From: DATLGB01 sp964242305
Lineage (GTDB): Bacteria > Actinomycetota > Thermoleophilia > Solirubrobacterales > Solirubrobacteraceae
Reading direction: 5' to 3'
DNA: 64,000 bases
Assembly (NCBI GenBank): GCA_964242305.1
Contig: CAXTBB010000025.1
Coordinates: forward strand, 1 to 64,000
A model generated the notes under the pieces. It saw nothing but the letters and a program-made list of their open reading frames with translations, did not search any database and was not told the origin of the DNA. Positions 47,152-54,073 of the stretch are shown one piece after another. Position 1 is the first letter of the stretch, and each line of letters opens with the position of its first letter. Made by a program: the position numbers and the translations under genes.

Positions 47152-47351
47152 CAACCGGGACGGTCAAGTGGTTCAGCGACGACAAGGGGTTCGGCTTCAT
47201 CACGCCCGACGAGGGCGGACGGGACCTCTTCGTCCACTATTCGGGGATCGGCGGCGACGGCTATCGCTCGCTCGCCGAGGGGGCGAAGGTCACATACGAG
47301 GAGGAAACCGGTGACAAGGGGCCGAAAGCGGTCAACGTCACCAAGCTGTAA
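47148..47351 (+). CDS. Cold shock protein (CspA family)
   Basis: A 67-residue OB-fold RNA chaperone. Opens PTGTVKWFSDDKGFGFI with RNP1 (KGFGFI), RNP2 in DLFVHYSGI, and ends KAVNVTKL. ATG 47148 is used rather than GTG 47130; the six extra residues would not be family-like. The ATG lies in a hairpin (47128-47151). A terminator hairpin follows the stop. Confidence 0.95.
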   Translation: MPTGTVKWFSDDKGFGFITPDEGGRDLFVHYSGIGGDGYRSLAEGAKVTYEEETGDKGPKAVNVTKL

Positions 47352-47359
47352 GACCGCAT

Positions 47360-47381
47360 CGGCCGCCGGTCGGCCGTGTTT
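47360..47381 (+). terminator. Hairpin terminator after the cold-shock gene
   Basis: CGGCCG (47360-47365) pairs with CGGCCG (47371-47376) around CCGGT, followed by TGTTT, the closest thing to a T tract in this part of the window. Confidence 0.55.
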
Positions 47382-47390
47382 GATCCACCA

Positions 47391-48107
47391 ATGCCTTCCG
47401 CCAACAAGCTTCTCGCGCGCTGCGCGGTCCTCGGTGCGCTCGCCGGCGCGGCGCTGATCCCGGCGACTGCTTCGGCCAAGATCATCGAGCTCGGCCAGAC
47501 CGACGAGGCCCTCACGCCCAGCTGCCCCGGCACCACCGCCCAGAAGTGCCTCGCCGTCTCACGGACCACGGGCTACCAAGTCAAGGTTGGGGACACGACG
47601 GACATGTTCGTCGTCCCGCGCAAGGGCCGGATCGTCGCGTGGACGATCACGCTCGGCGCGCCGAAGAAGGCCGAGACCGCGTACTTCAACTCCAGGCTCG
47701 GCGGTGAGCCGACGGCAGGAATCACCGTCTTCAAGCCGGCGAAGCACCTCTACGGGACGATCCTGTCGCAGAGCCCGATCGCCAAGCTGACGGACTACCT
47801 GGGGGAGACGGTGCAGTTCCCGCTCAAGACCTCGCTGGACGTCGTCAAGGGCGATCGCGTCGCGCTGACGGTGCCGACCTGGGCCCCCGCCCTCGCGTTC
47901 GGGCTGGACCCGAACGTGTCCTGGCGCGCGAGTCGCGACAAGGACAAGTGCGGCGACACCTCGACGCAGAGCGCGCAGACCTCCATCGGCAAGCAGACGC
48001 GCTTCCTGTGCCTGTACAAGGGCGCGCGGTTGACCTACACGGTCACGATGATCTCCGAGCCGCACGGCCCGAAGAAGACGACGACCAAGCCTAAGAAGAA
48101 GACGTAG
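47391..48107 (+). CDS. Secreted hypothetical protein (238 aa)
   Basis: No named family recognised. Signal peptide (residues 1-25, CAVLGALAGAALIPATASAK), then a beta-rich globular domain with four Cys that may form disulfides (SCPGTTAQKC; DKDKC; RFLCLYKG), ending in a Lys/Thr tail (KKTTTKPKKKT). Similar secreted proteins appear to be frequent in this lineage, but this is an impression from sequence. It converges with and overlaps the next gene by 17 bp. Confidence 0.6.
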   Translation: MPSANKLLARCAVLGALAGAALIPATASAKIIELGQTDEALTPSCPGTTAQKCLAVSRTTGYQVKVGDTTDMFVVPRKGRIVAWTITLGAPKKAETAYFNSRLGGEPTAGITVFKPAKHLYGTILSQSPIAKLTDYLGETVQFPLKTSLDVVKGDRVALTVPTWAPALAFGLDPNVSWRASRDKDKCGDTSTQSAQTSIGKQTRFLCLYKGARLTYTVTMISEPHGPKKTTTKPKKKT

Positions 48108-49473
48108 CCGCGCGCAGGGCGGCGTCGAGCCGCTCCCCGTCGCGGCCGACGCCGACGCGTGCCTCGAGGCCGAGCTCGTCGGCGAGCGCGGCGACCACGC
48201 GGGCGCCGACGGCGTCCGCGTCCCCGGGCACGGCGGCGGCGAACTGGTCGCCGCCGAAGCGGCCGACGGCGGCGTCCGGACCCGCCTCGCGCTCGATCAG
48301 GACGGCCGCTCGCCGCAGCAGGTCGTTGCCATGGCGGTGGCCGTCGCGGGCGTTGACGGCGGCGACGCCGCGCAGGTCCACGAACACGCACGCCGCGTCG
48401 GGCCGCTCGCCGAGGGCGACCTCGAAGGCGTCCTGCCCCAGCACGCCGGTGAGGGCGTCGAGCCGGGCGGCCGCGCTGAACGCCTCCGCGTTGCGGCAGG
48501 CCACGGAGGCGAGGTCGGCGAAGCCCTCGAGCAGGGTCAGGTCACCGGCGGTGACCCGGCGCATGCGCATGAAGCCGACGGACAGCGCGCCCTTGAGCGC
48601 GCCGTCCCAGTGCATGGGGACGGCGACGGCGGTCTGGAAGGCGGCGAAGGCGGGAGCGCCCGGGACCTGCATGTCGCGCTGGTAGGCGTTGGTGATGACG
48701 GAGCGGCCCGTCTTGAGGACCTGGCCGCCGACCCCCTCGCCGGGCCGCATGAGGTAGCCCTCCCAACCGGGCGGCGTGTTATAGCCGACCGTGGCCACGC
48801 CGCCGGTCGTCCCGTCGCCGAGGTACACGCCGGTGGAGTCGCCCTGGACGGCGAGCCCGGCCTCGCGGGTCAGGGTGGCCAGGACGGTGCCGAGGTCCAG
48901 CGACGCGTTGAGCGCCGACGCGGCGCGCGTGAGCGCTGCGTCGCGGTCGCGGTGAGACTCGCGGTGCTCGCGTCCCTCCAGCAGCGCCAGCCCCGCGGCG
49001 GCCTGGTTGGCCAGCAGCATGATCAGCTCGAGGTCGTCGTCTTGGAACGGCTCCGGCCGGGTGCGGATGAGGACCGCGGCCCAACGGACCTCGCCGTCCC
49101 AGGCGATGGGGGCGAAGACGGCGCTGCGCACGCCGAAGCGCTCCGAGTAGTCGGCGCGCAGCGCGTCGGAGCCACGCGCCTCCGGGACCACCAGCGGCTC
49201 GCCGGTGCGGACGACGTGACTCGTGCCCGAGGGGCGCTCGTCGAGCACCATCACGTAGGCGTCGTCGCGGCGCCCGCCGGCTTCGTAGGCGACCACCCGG
49301 GCGTGGCCGACCGCAGCGTCCTGAGAGACCTCGATGAGGTGGACCTGGTCGACGCCGATCAGCGAGCGCGCCGCGGCCAGGTAGGCGTCGACGACGTCCT
49401 CGACGCCCGTGGCGGCCAGCACGGCCGCCGACAGCGCGCGCAGCTGCGGGGCGACGCCGTCCGTGCCGCTCAC
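48091..49473 (-). CDS. GAF-GAF-GGDEF-like signalling protein with degenerate GGDQF
   Basis: About 460 residues from GTG 49473: two GAF domains (about 15-165 and 185-330; e.g. VRSAVFAPIAWDGEVRWAAV and MRPGEGVGGQVLKTG) and a C-terminal diguanylate-cyclase-like domain whose signature is GRFGGDQFAAAV instead of GGDEF. The Glu-to-Gln change probably weakens or abolishes cyclase activity; it may serve as a GTP or c-di-GMP sensor. No membrane helices. The open frame runs further upstream but is Arg-rich shadow there. Confidence 0.8.
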   Translation of the reverse strand: MSGTDGVAPQLRALSAAVLAATGVEDVVDAYLAAARSLIGVDQVHLIEVSQDAAVGHARVVAYEAGGRRDDAYVMVLDERPSGTSHVVRTGEPLVVPEARGSDALRADYSERFGVRSAVFAPIAWDGEVRWAAVLIRTRPEPFQDDDLELIMLLANQAAAGLALLEGREHRESHRDRDAALTRAASALNASLDLGTVLATLTREAGLAVQGDSTGVYLGDGTTGGVATVGYNTPPGWEGYLMRPGEGVGGQVLKTGRSVITNAYQRDMQVPGAPAFAAFQTAVAVPMHWDGALKGALSVGFMRMRRVTAGDLTLLEGFADLASVACRNAEAFSAAARLDALTGVLGQDAFEVALGERPDAACVFVDLRGVAAVNARDGHRHGNDLLRRAAVLIEREAGPDAAVGRFGGDQFAAAVPGDADAVGARVVAALADELGLEARVGVGRDGERLDAALRAATSSS

Positions 49474-49486
49474 CGCGTCAGTGCGG

Positions 49487-49963
49487 TCAGTTGCCGCCGT
49501 TGCAGGCGCCGGGGTTGTCGGCGCAGAACTGGTCCGTCCCCTGGTCCGCCGTCGCGCCGCCCGTGCCGCCGTCGCTGCCCGTCGAGGGCACCGTCGTGGG
49601 CGTGCTGGGCGTGGTGCCGCCGGTGCTTCCGCTCGTGCCCGTGCCGGTCGAAGGGGCGGTCGTCGCGGCGGTGGACGGCGCGGTCGTGGTCGACGGCGTC
49701 GTGGCGGTCGACGTGCCCGAGGACCCGGTCGACGTGCCGCCCGTGCTGTCGGTGTCGTCGCCCGTCTTGACCTTCTTGACGCCGTTCGAGCCACGCGTGG
49801 CCGTCGTGCCCGCGGAGGCGGCGGCGGCCGTCCCCTTGTCGGAGGGGATCGGCAGCGTCGGCGGGTCCGACTTGATCTCCGTGTAGGCGACCTGGCCGCC
49901 GCCGCAGCCCGCGACGGGCAGGAGGACGGCGAGGGCGACGAGAGCTGCGGCGAGCCGCGGCAT
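49487..49963 (-). CDS. Ser/Thr/Gly-rich lipoprotein
   Basis: About 158 residues from ATG 49963: lipoprotein signal with lipobox PVAGC (Cys near residue 19), a short globular segment with VAYTEIKSDPPTLPIPS, then a long Ser/Thr/Gly linker and a short Cys-containing end (FCADNPGACNGGN). Function unknown; the linker may span the wall. It lies between the GAF protein and a zinc-ribbon protein on the same strand. Confidence 0.65.
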   Translation of the reverse strand: MPRLAAALVALAVLLPVAGCGGGQVAYTEIKSDPPTLPIPSDKGTAAAASAGTTATRGSNGVKKVKTGDDTDSTGGTSTGSSGTSTATTPSTTTAPSTAATTAPSTGTGTSGSTGGTTPSTPTTVPSTGSDGGTGGATADQGTDQFCADNPGACNGGN

Positions 49964-49968
49964 GCGCG

Positions 49969-50238
49969 TCAGCGGTCGAGCGCGGCCATGCGGCGGCCGC
50001 ACGTAGGGCAGTCGTTGAGGTCCTTCTGGGAGAGCTGGTCGCACCAGTTGCAGAAACGGAGGTTCTCGGGCGACCACGGCAGGTTGGACTTCGACGGCAC
50101 CGCGGGAAGCACCTTCCCGACGACCTCCATCGTCTCTCCCGTGTCCCGGTCCTTGTACACGCGCCCCGGCTCGGCCTCGAGGAACACCTCACGGCCAGTG
50201 GAGGGGGTGCGCATGCGATACGTCTGACGCGCGCTCAC
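49969..50238 (-). CDS. Small zinc-ribbon protein (89 aa)
   Basis: An 89-residue protein with an N-terminal beta domain (TPSTGREVFLEAEPGRVYKD) and a C-terminal zinc ribbon (CNWCDQLSQKDLNDCPTCGRR). GTG start; its stop lies 6 bp before the lipoprotein ATG. Function unknown. Confidence 0.6.
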   Translation of the reverse strand: MSARQTYRMRTPSTGREVFLEAEPGRVYKDRDTGETMEVVGKVLPAVPSKSNLPWSPENLRFCNWCDQLSQKDLNDCPTCGRRMAALDR

Positions 50239-50256
50239 GCCGCGAAGGCTAGTGGA

Positions 50257-50262
50257 TACGGT
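50257..50262 (+). promoter_or_regulatory. Putative -10 box (TACGGT) for the glycosyltransferase gene
   Basis: TACGGT ends 7 nt before the ATG at 50270 in the divergent 31-bp gap; it supports ATG 50270 over the upstream GTG 50252. Confidence 0.4.
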
Positions 50263-50269
50263 GCCGTCG

Positions 50270-51748
50270 ATGCGCGTCCTGATCTTCCACGGCTACCTCC
50301 TGCACGGGACGGGTTCGAACGTCTACAACGCGCGGCTGGCGGAGGCGCTGGTGCGCGCCGGGCACGCCGTGGACATGGTCTGCCAGGAGCGAACGCTGCG
50401 GCTCCCGGGGGTCGCCATCCACAACCCGGACATCGGCCGCGTGCTGCCCGTCTACGTCGCCGATCACTACGACGGCTTCGACGCGCGCCCGTTCCCCGAG
50501 CTGAGCGAGGCGGAGGTCGAGGCCTACATCGCCGCCAACGTCTCGGCGGTGCGCGATGTCGTGGCGCACGCGAAGCCCGACGTGGCCCTGGCCAACCACC
50601 TGATCATGGGCCCGGTCGTCCTCGCCCGGGCGCTGGGCGACGACGTCCCCTACGCGGTCAAGATCCACGGCTCCGCCCTCGAGTACACGGTCAAGCCGCA
50701 CCCGCGCTTCCTCCCGTACGCCCGCGAGGGCCTGGCCCGCGCCAGCGGGATCCTGGTCGGGTCGCGCCACACCGCCGAGAGCCTGTGGGCGGCGCTCGAG
50801 GACCCGACCGTCGAGGCGCGCACCCGGCTCGGCCCGCCGGGCGTCGACGTGGCCGCGTTCGCCCCCCGCGAGCCGCCCGCCGCCCGCGCCGGCCTGACCG
50901 CCCTCGCCACCCGCCTGATCGGAGACGCCGCGCCCGCCGCGAGCGCAGAAAGGGTCGCCGGGGCGACCCTTTCTGCTCACGGCGCGGCCGATCCCGCCGG
51001 TGATGCCTTCGCGCGCGACGAGGGTGCCGCCGGGCGGGCACTGGCCGGTGCGGACGGGCGGCTGGTGGTGTTCGTGGGCAAGCTGATCGCGTCGAAGGGC
51101 GTCGAGCTGCTCCTGGCGGCGTGGCCGCTCGTCCTCGCCGAGCACCCCGACGCGCGGCTCGTCGTCGTCGGCTTCGGGGCGTGGCGGGAGGGCCTCGAGG
51201 AGCTGGCCCGCCTCCTCGCCGACGGCGACCTCGACCGCGCGCGGGCGCTGCGGGCCGAAGACGGGCGCGAGCTGCCCGAGCTGGCCGCCTTCCTGGCCGC
51301 CCCGCCCGCCGGCTACCCGCGCCTGGAGCGCGTCAGCTTCACCGGCCGGCTCGAGCACAGCGAGCTGGCCGACCTGCTCCCGGCCGCGGAGGCGCTCGTC
51401 GCGCCGAGCACGTTCCCGGAGGCGTTCGGGATGGTCGCGGCCGAGGGTGCCGGTGCCGGCGCGCTGCCGGTGGTGGCCCGCCACTCGGGGCTGGCCGAGG
51501 TCTCCGACGCGCTGGCCGAGCGCGTCCCGGAGCCCGCGCGGGCGTGGCTGTCCTTCGCCGTGGGGCCCGACGCCGTCACCGAACTGGCCGCCTGCCTCAA
51601 TGGCTGGCTGGGCGCCGACGCGGACGTCCGGGCGGCGACGCGCGCGGCGATCGTGGCCGTCACGGGGGAGCGCTGGTCGTGGGACGGGGTCGCCAAGACG
51701 GTGATCGCAGCCGCCGAGGGGCGGCTCGACGCGTTGCCGCATCCCTGA
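50270..51748 (+). CDS. Glycosyltransferase family 4 (GT-B fold)
   Basis: About 492 residues. N-terminal MRVLIFHGYLLHGTGSNVYN, acceptor-domain DVALANHLIMGPV and IHGSALEYTVKPH; donor-domain VFVGKLIASKGVELLLAAW, and APSTFPEAFGMVAAEGAGAG with the conserved EX7E-type pair. A long insertion between the domains (about residues 205-265) contains an in-frame palindrome-derived stretch (AERVAGATLSAH). Probable sugar transfer to a cell-surface glycan. Sugar and acceptor unknown. Confidence 0.87.
   Translation: MRVLIFHGYLLHGTGSNVYNARLAEALVRAGHAVDMVCQERTLRLPGVAIHNPDIGRVLPVYVADHYDGFDARPFPELSEAEVEAYIAANVSAVRDVVAHAKPDVALANHLIMGPVVLARALGDDVPYAVKIHGSALEYTVKPHPRFLPYAREGLARASGILVGSRHTAESLWAALEDPTVEARTRLGPPGVDVAAFAPREPPAARAGLTALATRLIGDAAPAASAERVAGATLSAHGAADPAGDAFARDEGAAGRALAGADGRLVVFVGKLIASKGVELLLAAWPLVLAEHPDARLVVVGFGAWREGLEELARLLADGDLDRARALRAEDGRELPELAAFLAAPPAGYPRLERVSFTGRLEHSELADLLPAAEALVAPSTFPEAFGMVAAEGAGAGALPVVARHSGLAEVSDALAERVPEPARAWLSFAVGPDAVTELAACLNGWLGADADVRAATRAAIVAVTGERWSWDGVAKTVIAAAEGRLDALPHP
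50945..50976. repeat. 32-bp perfect palindrome inserted in-frame inside the glycosyltransferase gene
   Basis: GCAGAAAGGGTCGCC (50945-50959) is the exact reverse complement of 50962-50976, with a 2-base GG loop. It encodes about 11 residues of the interdomain insertion (near residues 226-236) without breaking the frame. Confidence 0.8.
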
Positions 51749-51752
51749 TAGG

Positions 51753-51758
51753 TAGGAT
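51753..51758 (+). promoter_or_regulatory. Putative -10 box (TAGGAT) for the cytochrome c-cupredoxin gene
   Basis: TAGGAT ends 8 nt before the ATG at 51767, in the 18-bp gap after the glycosyltransferase gene; a leaderless transcript is likely. Confidence 0.5.
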
Positions 51759-51766
51759 TCCGCACG

Positions 51767-52501
51767 ATGCGGAGGAGAGTGACTTTGAGCGCGACCGTGC
51801 TCGCCGCGGCCGGGCTCACCGCCTGCGGCGTCGTGGACCGCCAGCCCAACCTGATCGCCGGCAAGCGCGCCTTCGTGGAGAAGTGCGGCTCCTGCCATGT
51901 CCTCGGCCGCGCCGGCACCAAGGGCGTCCAGGGCCCGAACCTCGACGAGGCCTTCCACCAGGCGCTCGCCGACGGCATCAAGCGCTCCACGGTCGAGGGC
52001 GTCGTCCATCGCCAGATCCTGTACCCGAACCGTCGCAAGCAGCAGGACCCGACGACCGGGAAGCAGCTGATCGCGATGCCGGCCAAGCTCGTCAAGGGCG
52101 AGCTCGCCAAAGACGTGTCCGCCTACGTCGCCTCCGTCACCGCCAAGTCGGGCAAGGACGCGGGGCGCCTGGCCGACATCGGCAACGCGACGGCCAAGGG
52201 CGTCGCCAAGGCCAAGAACGGCGCCGTCGACATCGACGCCGATCCGACGGGCCAGCTCGCCTTCCAGGTCGCCAGCGCCACCGCGCCCGCCGGCGCGCTC
52301 GACGTCAAGATGGTCAACAAGTCGCAGACGGGCCACAACATCGCCATCAAGGGGCAGGGCGTCGACCAGAAGGGCGCCATCGTCAAGGGCGGCGGCACCT
52401 CCGACGTCAAGGTCGACCTCAAGCCCGGCAAGTACACCTTCTACTGCTCCGTGCCCGGCCACGAGGAGGCCGGCATGAAGGGCGTCCTGACCGTCAAGTA
52501 G
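51767..52501 (+). CDS. Cytochrome c-plastocyanin-like fusion lipoprotein
   Basis: A 244-residue extracytoplasmic electron carrier: lipoprotein signal with lipobox LTAC (Cys near residue 20); a monoheme cytochrome c domain with heme site CGSCH near residue 41 and candidate axial Met in LIAMPAKL near 105; then a cupredoxin domain with type-1 copper ligands His (TGHN), Cys (FYCSVPGHEE) and His/Met of that loop. The two redox centres in one chain, next to two oxidase clusters, suggest it delivers electrons to a CuA subunit. Confidence 0.85.
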   Translation: MRRRVTLSATVLAAAGLTACGVVDRQPNLIAGKRAFVEKCGSCHVLGRAGTKGVQGPNLDEAFHQALADGIKRSTVEGVVHRQILYPNRRKQQDPTTGKQLIAMPAKLVKGELAKDVSAYVASVTAKSGKDAGRLADIGNATAKGVAKAKNGAVDIDADPTGQLAFQVASATAPAGALDVKMVNKSQTGHNIAIKGQGVDQKGAIVKGGGTSDVKVDLKPGKYTFYCSVPGHEEAGMKGVLTVK

Positions 52502-52507
52502 CGCTGC

Positions 52508-52618
52508 TCAGAGCAGCGCGCGCAGGACCAGCACGATCACCGTGATGGTGAGCACGACGGCGGCGACGTAGAGCAGGAAGCGGAACGCCTCCTCCTCGGA
52601 TCGCAGTGGGTTCAGCAT
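52508..52618 (-). CDS. Small membrane protein (36 aa), cytochrome oxidase cluster
   Basis: A 36-residue frame opening MLNPLRSEEEAFRFLLYV, with one hydrophobic helix (VAAVVLTITVIVLVL). It begins on the base before the ctaE stop codon (no spacer) and has the codon bias of a real gene. Its position matches small accessory subunits of aa3 oxidases such as the subunit IV/CtaF of actinobacteria, though it is much shorter. Confidence 0.6.
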   Translation of the reverse strand: MLNPLRSEEEAFRFLLYVAAVVLTITVIVLVLRALL

Positions 52619-53242
52619 CTAGAGCAGGTAGACCGTGGCGTAGACGATGATCCACATCACGTCGACGAAGTGCCAGTAGATGCCGGGTACCTCGACGCCG
52701 CGGTGCTCCGTACTGGAGAAGTGGCCCTTGAAGGCGCGTATGCAGACCATGGCCAGCAGCGTGAGGCCGATGAAGACGTGGGCGCCGTGGAGGCCGGTGA
52801 GGCCGTAGAAGATCGTGCCCTGCGCGTTGGTCTGCGGGTGGAACCCGAGGTGCACGTACTCGTTGATCTGGATGAAGAGGAACGTGCAGCCGAGCAGGAA
52901 CGTCGTGAGGATGCCCGCCTTGAAGCCGAAGCGGTTGTCGCTCTTGATGCAGGTCTCCGCCCAGTGCAGGGTGAACGAGGAGCTGACCAGGATCGCCGTG
53001 TTGAAGCCGGCGATGACCTTCGGCAGGTCGTTCTCGGGCCCGGGCCAGTCCGCTTTGCCGACGACCCGGATGAAGAAGTAGGCCGTGAAGAAGGCCCCGA
53101 AGACCATGATCTCCGAGATGATGAAAAGGAGCATGCCCAGCAGCTGGGCGTCGACCCGGGAGGAGCGGTTGGCCGGCGGCGGCCCATGGTGGTGGACCTC
53201 GTCGGCGTTCGCGACCGAGCCCGTGGTTCCGGCGACGGCCAC
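52619..53242 (-). CDS. ctaE: Cytochrome c oxidase subunit III
   Basis: A 207-residue membrane protein matching the short actinobacterial CtaE: GMLLFIISEIMVFGAFFTAY, FNTAILVSSSFTLHWAE, INEYVHLGF, LTGLHGAHVFIGL and YWHFVDVMWIIVY. Five helices, lacking the first two of mitochondrial COX3. The gene lies downstream of ctaC-ctaD and the Usp-like gene on one strand. Confidence 0.94.
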   Translation of the reverse strand: MAVAGTTGSVANADEVHHHGPPPANRSSRVDAQLLGMLLFIISEIMVFGAFFTAYFFIRVVGKADWPGPENDLPKVIAGFNTAILVSSSFTLHWAETCIKSDNRFGFKAGILTTFLLGCTFLFIQINEYVHLGFHPQTNAQGTIFYGLTGLHGAHVFIGLTLLAMVCIRAFKGHFSSTEHRGVEVPGIYWHFVDVMWIIVYATVYLL

Positions 53243-53245
53243 TGG

Positions 53246-54073
53246 CTAGGCCTCCACCGTGGCTTCGGCGTTGGACTCGATGTGCACGACCGGCTTGCCG
53301 GTCTGGCGCTTGATGCGGTCGATCAGGCCGCCCTCGAGCCAGGCGGAGCGGTTGCCCGGCAGGGTGGAGATGACGATCTCCGAGATGAAGAAATAGCCGA
53401 CGGCGTTCATGGTCGCCGTGAACGGGTCCGGGTCGCCGATCATGCCGGCGGCGACCAGGTCGTCCTCCTCCAGCGAGCTGAGCAGCTTGCTCAGGCGCTC
53501 GCGCGCGGCGGCGATCGCGGTGCCGTCACCGGAGTCCTGCGGCACCACGACGATGAAGCGGCGCGGGCCCTCCTGAGCGAGCGCCTGGAGCTTGTCGACG
53601 AGCTCGCCGCCGGCGACCGTCTGATTGGCGATCACGAGCGTGACGTCGAAGGGCAGGCCCTCGTTGGCGATGTCGACGACGATGTGCTCCACGGGCAGCT
53701 GCGACTCCGACTGGATGCGCTCGGGCAGGTCGCGCCGCATCCAGCCCGACGAACTGGTCGGGTGGGTGGAGACGATGACCTCGTCGATCTTGTGCTCGTC
53801 GATGGCGTCCATCGCCGCGTTGAACGGGTCTTCGTCGCCGACCTCGCCGTGGGCGTCGATGCCCTCCGTGCGCGCGAAGGCGCAGGCCAGGTCCACGCGC
53901 ACCTGCGCGGAGGAGCGGACGACGTCGTCGTAGATGACGTTGCCGAAGCGCGGCTTGGTCTTGGGGACGACGACGAAGAACGTCGCGTCCCCCTCCTTGC
54001 TGCGCTCGATGATGCGGTCCAGCAGCGCGCGGCCACCGATCGTCTCGTTCGCGAGGACCAGGATGTTGGCCAC
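53246..54073 (-). CDS. Tandem universal-stress-protein-like domain protein inside the ctaC-ctaD-ctaE cluster
   Basis: A 275-residue soluble protein with two similar halves, each resembling a Usp/HUP-type alpha/beta fold: half 1 NILVLANETIGGRALLDRI, VVPKTKPRFG, VIVSTHP; half 2 VTLVIANQTVAGGELVDKL, VVPQDSGDG, IVISTLPGN. Canonical Usp ATP loop (G-x2-G-x9-G-S/T) is not obvious. It abuts ctaD (end 54074) and ctaE (start 53242) with 0-3 bp spacing, so it is co-transcribed with oxidase subunits. Role unknown. Confidence 0.75.
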   Translation of the reverse strand: MANILVLANETIGGRALLDRIIERSKEGDATFFVVVPKTKPRFGNVIYDDVVRSSAQVRVDLACAFARTEGIDAHGEVGDEDPFNAAMDAIDEHKIDEVIVSTHPTSSSGWMRRDLPERIQSESQLPVEHIVVDIANEGLPFDVTLVIANQTVAGGELVDKLQALAQEGPRRFIVVVPQDSGDGTAIAAARERLSKLLSSLEEDDLVAAGMIGDPDPFTATMNAVGYFFISEIVISTLPGNRSAWLEGGLIDRIKRQTGKPVVHIESNAEATVEA

